Of a stretch of DNA of 64,000 bases, positions 60,525-64,000 are shown one piece after another (positions within the stretch are counted from its first letter, which is position 1; every line of letters begins with the position of its first letter). The position numbers and the translations under genes are program-made. The DNA is from Atopococcus tabaci DSM 17538 (lineage in GTDB: Bacteria; Bacillota; Bacilli; Lactobacillales; Carnobacteriaceae_A), in the NCBI RefSeq assembly GCF_000429585.1, contig NZ_AUCD01000003.1, positions 1 to 64,000 of the forward strand. Reading direction: 5' to 3'. Below the pieces are notes generated by a model that made no database searches, was not told where the DNA came from, and saw only the letters and a program-made list of their open reading frames with translations.

Positions 60525-61829
60525 ATGATAGAAACGTTGGAAAGATACGCGGGTAGAATCGCTGCTCAACGTCACTTGCAGTCACTCAGGGACGGGATTG
60601 TTCTGGCGATGCCGCTCATCATCATCGGTTCCATCTTTTTGATTTTAGGGAACTTGCCAATCCAAGGGTATCCAGAAATGTTGGCTGAATATGGCATCAA
60701 CGAATGGATCAATAAGATTGTCAACGCAACGTTCGGACTCATGGCGTTGGCGGCGGTATTCGGCATGAGCCGCAGCTTAGCCAATTATTATCATACGGAT
60801 GGCACGTCTGCTGGTATCCTGGCTATTGCCGCCTATATATTGGTATCTCCGGATTTGGTCAGCGAAACCGGAGCTGGAGTGAACTATACTTACCTTGGCA
60901 GCAGCGGGCTGTTCGTGGCCATTGTCGTGGGCTTAAGTTCCGCAGAGATTTTCCGTTTCTTTGTGCAAAAAAATTGGGTGATTAAAATGCCGGATGGCGT
61001 TCCACCGGCTGTCAGTCAATCTTTTGCGGCGTTGCTGCCGGGGCTGATGGTCATCCTATTCTGGTCGGCCATCTATATTATTTTGCAAATTTCTGGAATT
61101 GAAAACATTCACGATGTGTTGACCAACACATTAGGCCGGCCGCTAAGCGCCGTGGGCAGCAGCATCTGGGGAACACTTTTGATGGTAGGGTTCAATTCCC
61201 TGTTTTGGTTTATCGGAATCCATGGAGCCAATACCACAAACCCAATTATTCAGCCGATTTGGCTTCAAAACACAGATGCGAACCGTCTGGCATTTCAAGC
61301 GGGAGAGGAACTGCCGCACATTATTACCAATGAATTTATGATGAACTTTGTCTGGATCGGCGGAGGCGGGGCAACCATTGGATTGGTAATCTGCTTGTTC
61401 TTTTTCGTCAGGAGCCAGCAAAACAAAGCAATGGGGAAGCTGTCCTTCTTACCAGGACTTTTCAATATCAATGAACCAGTCATGTTCGGACTCCCGGTGG
61501 TTTTGAACTTCAAAATGTTGGTTCCGTTCATTCTTTCTCCTATGGCCAACGCCTTGATCACCTATTTCGCGATGGCTTCAGGGCTGGTAGCCAAGCCGGC
61601 GGGAATTGTGGTTCCGTGGACGATGCCGCCAATCATCAGTGGGTACTTGGCAACAGGCGGGCAGAACAGTGGTGCAGTCATTCAAATCGTCACGGTGGCG
61701 GTGTCCACATTGATTTACTACCCGTTCGTCCGCAGCTTGGATAAAGATAAATTAAGAGTGGAAGAGGAAGAGCGCGCAAGCAGAGAAAAAGATCATTACA
61801 CCCAACAGATGCAGCAACCGCAAGCATAA
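60525..61829 (+). CDS. PTS EIIC, lactose/cellobiose family
   Basis: A 434-residue permease like that at 1758: GIVLAMPLIIIGSIFLILG, FWFIGIHGANTTNP and LFNINEPVMFGLPVVLNFK. AGGAGG precedes ATG 60525, 24 nt after the DUF871 gene. It has no EIIA or EIIB partner here. A charged tail (KDKLRVEEEERASREKDH) ends the protein. Confidence 0.9.
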   Translation: MIETLERYAGRIAAQRHLQSLRDGIVLAMPLIIIGSIFLILGNLPIQGYPEMLAEYGINEWINKIVNATFGLMALAAVFGMSRSLANYYHTDGTSAGILAIAAYILVSPDLVSETGAGVNYTYLGSSGLFVAIVVGLSSAEIFRFFVQKNWVIKMPDGVPPAVSQSFAALLPGLMVILFWSAIYIILQISGIENIHDVLTNTLGRPLSAVGSSIWGTLLMVGFNSLFWFIGIHGANTTNPIIQPIWLQNTDANRLAFQAGEELPHIITNEFMMNFVWIGGGGATIGLVICLFFFVRSQQNKAMGKLSFLPGLFNINEPVMFGLPVVLNFKMLVPFILSPMANALITYFAMASGLVAKPAGIVVPWTMPPIISGYLATGGQNSGAVIQIVTVAVSTLIYYPFVRSLDKDKLRVEEEERASREKDHYTQQMQQPQA

Positions 61830-61854
61830 ATCAAATGTCGCGACTGATGGGAAT

Positions 61855-61888
61855 AAAGGGACCGGCTTCTTTGACAGCCGGTCTCTTT
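61855..61888 (+). terminator. Terminator of DUF871-EIIC unit
   Basis: GACCGGCT / AGCCGGTC stem, extended by AAAGG/CTCTTT pairing. Confidence 0.85.
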
Positions 61889-61974
61889 TCGATTGAAAAA
61901 AGTTTCTTCCATTGAAAAGGGTACCCCCGGACCGATATAGTAGAAGTAGACATTTATGGAGGGAAGGGAAGCAG

Positions 61975-62970
61975 ATGAGATTAAGCGTATTGGATCAAGC
62001 CCCAATCACCCGAGGCAACACCGGGCAGGGTGCGTTGGAAAAAGCGGTGGAACTGGCCCAGGTGACAGAAGAACTGGGGTACTACCGATTGTGGATGGCG
62101 GAACACCATGGAAGCGACGCTTTTGCCAGTTCCGCACCGGAAATTGTGACGGCTTATTTGGCCGCCAAAACAGAAAAAATCCGACTCGGGACAGGCGGTA
62201 CGATGATGATGCACTATTCGCCGTTGAAAATGGCGGAAGTCTTCAAAACGTTGAGTGCGCTGGCACCAGGCCGTATCGATTACGGTGTGGGACGCGCACC
62301 GGGAGGAGACCACAATGCCATTTATGCCTTGTCCCAAGGCGCCACTCCTGAATTGGATCATTTGTATGAAAAACTGGATGTGGCGTTGGAGTTGATCAAA
62401 GACGAAGTGCCGGACGACCCGTTGTACAACAAAACGATTGCGTCGCCTGAAGGAATCCAACTCCCTGAAGCCTGGTTGTTGGGCTCCAGCGGAAACAGCG
62501 CCATCCAAGCGGGCAGAATGGGGTTGGGGTATTCCTTTGCCCAGTTCTTCATGCTGGGAGCGATGCGCAAAGAGATTTTTGAATTGTACCGGTCGAATTT
62601 CCAGCCTTCTGAATTTATGGAAAAACCGGAAATCAGCGTGGCGTATTTGGTGACGGTGGCGGAAACAAAAGAAGAAGCGGAATTCCAAGCCAAACCGCAG
62701 GACATCGCGCGCATTCATTTAGCGCAAGGACGGATGGAGCCACTTATGACCCCGGAAGAAGCGCAGGAATACCCGTTGACCGAAGCCGAAAAAGTCGGCA
62801 TCCAACAAAACCGGGAAATCCACTTGGTCGGGACGGCGAAAGAGGTCGCAGACAAACTGCGTCAAGACCAAGAAGTCTACGGTTTCCAAGAAGCGATGAT
62901 CTGCAGCATCGCGCACTCGCAGGAACAACGATTGAATACCTACAAATTGCTGGCAAAAGAATTGCTGTAA
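61975..62970 (+). CDS. LLM-class flavin-dependent oxidoreductase (luciferase-like)
   Basis: A 331-residue FMN-type oxidoreductase of the MsnO8-like branch. Typical blocks: LSVLDQAPITRGNTGQGAL at the start, WMAEHHGSDAFASSAPEI, LGTGGTMMMHYSPLKMAE, PGRIDYGVGRAPGGD and LGSSGNSAIQAGRMGLGYSFAQ. ATG 61975 follows GGGAAG. Substrate unknown; such genes are common orphan redox enzymes in Firmicutes. Confidence 0.92.
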   Translation: MRLSVLDQAPITRGNTGQGALEKAVELAQVTEELGYYRLWMAEHHGSDAFASSAPEIVTAYLAAKTEKIRLGTGGTMMMHYSPLKMAEVFKTLSALAPGRIDYGVGRAPGGDHNAIYALSQGATPELDHLYEKLDVALELIKDEVPDDPLYNKTIASPEGIQLPEAWLLGSSGNSAIQAGRMGLGYSFAQFFMLGAMRKEIFELYRSNFQPSEFMEKPEISVAYLVTVAETKEEAEFQAKPQDIARIHLAQGRMEPLMTPEEAQEYPLTEAEKVGIQQNREIHLVGTAKEVADKLRQDQEVYGFQEAMICSIAHSQEQRLNTYKLLAKELL

Positions 62971-63006
62971 GCCGGCAGAACAAATCAGCTCGAATTCACT
63001 GATGCG

Positions 63007-63036
63007 GCGGTCTCTTTTCACAGAGGCCGCTTTTTT
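63007..63036 (+). terminator. Terminator of oxidoreductase gene
   Basis: GCGGTCTC / GAGGCCGC stem followed by TTTTTT. Confidence 0.8.
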
Positions 63037-63048
63037 ATTTTTTCTTCG

Positions 63049-63140
63049 GATGTAGACTCAACTTTTTTCGGCGGTGAGTCTACATCAGACAGCTGTTCAA
63101 TGACAGCTCAAACGAAAAAATGATTCCAGTCGTCATTCTT
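63049..63140. repeat. Palindromic array, family F, one perfect and one degenerate unit
   Basis: GATGTAGACTCA (63049-63060) and TGAGTCTACATC (63075-63086) are perfect 12-bp arms with a 14-nt loop. Exactly 52 bp after the first arm, AATGACAGCTCA and the later AGTCGTCATT look like a decayed second unit. Location after a terminator is the same as for the other arrays. Confidence 0.6.
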
Positions 63141-63220
63141 TTTTTCTACCCAGAGCTTCACAAGTAAATTTTCTGTCTTCTTTTAGTAAAGGTTTCAATA
63201 AATGATTAACGAAACAACAG

Positions 63221-63508
63221 GTGTTTCCGAAACCGATCGAAGTGCAGGAACGAGAAGCGGTTGAAGGCATCGTCCAATTGGTAGAAGAAGCGAAATTAGA
63301 AGCGGAAGAAACATTGGATACGGTCGCTTTCCGGTCAAGCATTTACAGTGACACGGGGATGCAGGAAATCCATACATACAACTTGGTGACGGATATGATT
63401 TTAACCGGCAGCCAGTATTTATACGATATCTATTTGTACATCCCGGAAGAACCGGAAGAGACATTTGAAGCCGATCTGGCTCTGGCTGTTCCGGAAGCAC
63501 TGGAGTAA
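63221..63508 (+). pseudogene. C-terminal fragment of an acidic protein, probably N-terminally truncated
   Basis: A 95-residue frame starting with GTG at 63221 without a good ribosome site. The stretch VQEREAVEGIVQLVEEAK is helical and acidic; HTYNLVTDMILTGSQYLYDIYLYIPEEPEETF looks like the end of a small beta-rich domain. No membrane segment or signal is present. It resembles the tail of an exported protein whose 5' part has been lost, but I cannot name it. Confidence 0.35.
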
Positions 63509-63537
63509 TCAAAGAAAAACGAACAGTGCCCCCAAAT

Positions 63538-63578
63538 AAAAAAAGAGAGCTGGAGAATGAAGTCTCCAGCTCTCTTTT
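63538..63578. terminator. Bidirectional terminator
   Basis: AAAAGAGAGCTGGAG / CTCCAGCTCTCTTTT, a perfect 15-bp stem with an 8-nt loop between convergent genes. Confidence 0.92.
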
Positions 63579-63581
63579 GTG

Positions 63582-64000
63582 TTAAACAGTGATCAACAAG
63601 CAGCCGAGAAGCCCGACTAAGTAAAGCGCAACGGCCGTAATGGTTCCGTTGAAAGTGAACTCGATGGCTCCAGCTTTGTTTAACAGTTTGCTGTTTTTCA
63701 CAGGTCCTCTGTACAACAAAACAGCGGCAGCGATCATCACAAAGTAGACGACGCCTTTTTGGAAATATTCCGCTTGCGATACCGTCAACGAGTAATCAAA
63801 CAACAGGCGAATCGTCTGGCGGCCAAACACACCTGTCAACAACGACATGATTCCCAAACCAAGAGCCGACCACTGACTGTACCGGTCCAAGTTTGCTTCT
63901 TTTCCGGTGTCTCTTCCGAACAGCATGGTGGAATACTTAACAAAGGATGTAATAGTCCCCAAGTTGATGAGGTTCAACATGGCAGCCACCACAGGACTGT
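63582..64000 (-). CDS. Proton-conducting antiporter/complex I-type membrane subunit, C-terminal part
   Basis: The last about 139 residues of an integral membrane protein that begins beyond the right edge. SPVVAAMLNLINLGTITSFVKYSTMLFG is the characteristic helix end of NuoL/M/N- and MrpA/D-like proton-translocating subunits, with the conserved Lys in the middle of a helix. Three further hydrophobic helices follow. Partner subunits cannot be seen from this window. Confidence 0.6.
   Translation of the reverse strand, partial: SPVVAAMLNLINLGTITSFVKYSTMLFGRDTGKEANLDRYSQWSALGLGIMSLLTGVFGRQTIRLLFDYSLTVSQAEYFQKGVVYFVMIAAAVLLYRGPVKNSKLLNKAGAIEFTFNGTITAVALYLVGLLGCLLITV

Noticed and set aside
63221-63508. 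A complete small gene
   Set aside because: No convincing ribosome site, and the sequence looks like the tail of a larger exported protein; kept only as a low-confidence fragment.

Overview
The window looks like the chromosome of a low-to-moderate GC Gram-positive fermenter, most likely a Lactobacillales member near Carnobacteriaceae/Aerococcaceae. The grounds are strong AGGAGG-type ribosome sites, many ATG/GTG/TTG starts, at least six PTS permeases, CcpA-type cre boxes, a PyrR attenuator, a MurNAc recycling operon and no sporulation genes. The taxon is an inference from gene content; no rRNA or tRNA gene is seen. Nothing indicates a prophage, plasmid or CRISPR locus. Mobile DNA is limited to an IS3-type transposase end at the left edge and an IS256-type remnant near 13.6 kb.

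Layout. 0-1.4 kb: IS3 end and a NERD-domain nuclease-like gene. 1.6-9 kb: beta-glucoside PTS, GH1 phospho-glucosidase and GntR regulator, then a sugar ABC importer without its ATPase. 9-15.6 kb: acetamidase, MFS transporter, pyrFE with attenuator, a wreck made of a sucrose phosphorylase 5' end, an IS256 end and an M23 peptidase 3' end, then cinA. 15.7-18.5 kb: ascorbate-type PTS with a SIS protein. 18.7-24.4 kb: second NERD gene, pRiA4b-like gene, two related exported proteins, PHP phosphatase and alcohol dehydrogenase. 24.5-29.4 kb: fructose-type PTS with isomerase and PRD regulator. 29.6-34.7 kb: housekeeping and hypothetical genes. 34.9-39.2 kb: DtxR/MntR regulator divergent from a four-gene metal ABC operon. 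39.4-43.9 kb: murQ-murP-mupG-murR. 44.9-47.4 kb: a ComK-like gene divergent from a sigma-factor/amidase pair. 47.5-54.2 kb: candidate small RNA, aminopeptidase, bactofilin-like protein and the fruRKA operon. 54.9-57.8 kb: a decaying sugar ABC operon. 57.9-64 kb: dipeptidase, a second MupG-like enzyme with PTS EIIC, a flavin oxidoreductase and an ion-transporter subunit cut by the window edge.

Main theme: carbohydrate uptake under catabolite control. Several sugar operons carry cre-like boxes overlapping or just after the promoter, and most have a dedicated regulator (GntR, PRD, RpiR, DeoR).

The most unusual signal lies between genes. At least eleven intergenic sites carry short palindromic arms. 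Where several units are present they are spaced 50-53 bp apart, usually three in a row, and nearly always lie just past a terminator. The arm sequences fall into about six families that share the geometry but not the sequence. Two paralogous NERD/zinc-ribbon proteins sit against such arrays (one flanked on both sides) and share an unusual promoter-like motif. A second theme is a possible competence control locus: a ComK-like protein divergent from a ComX/SigH-like sigma factor that is translationally coupled to a cytoplasmic amidase.
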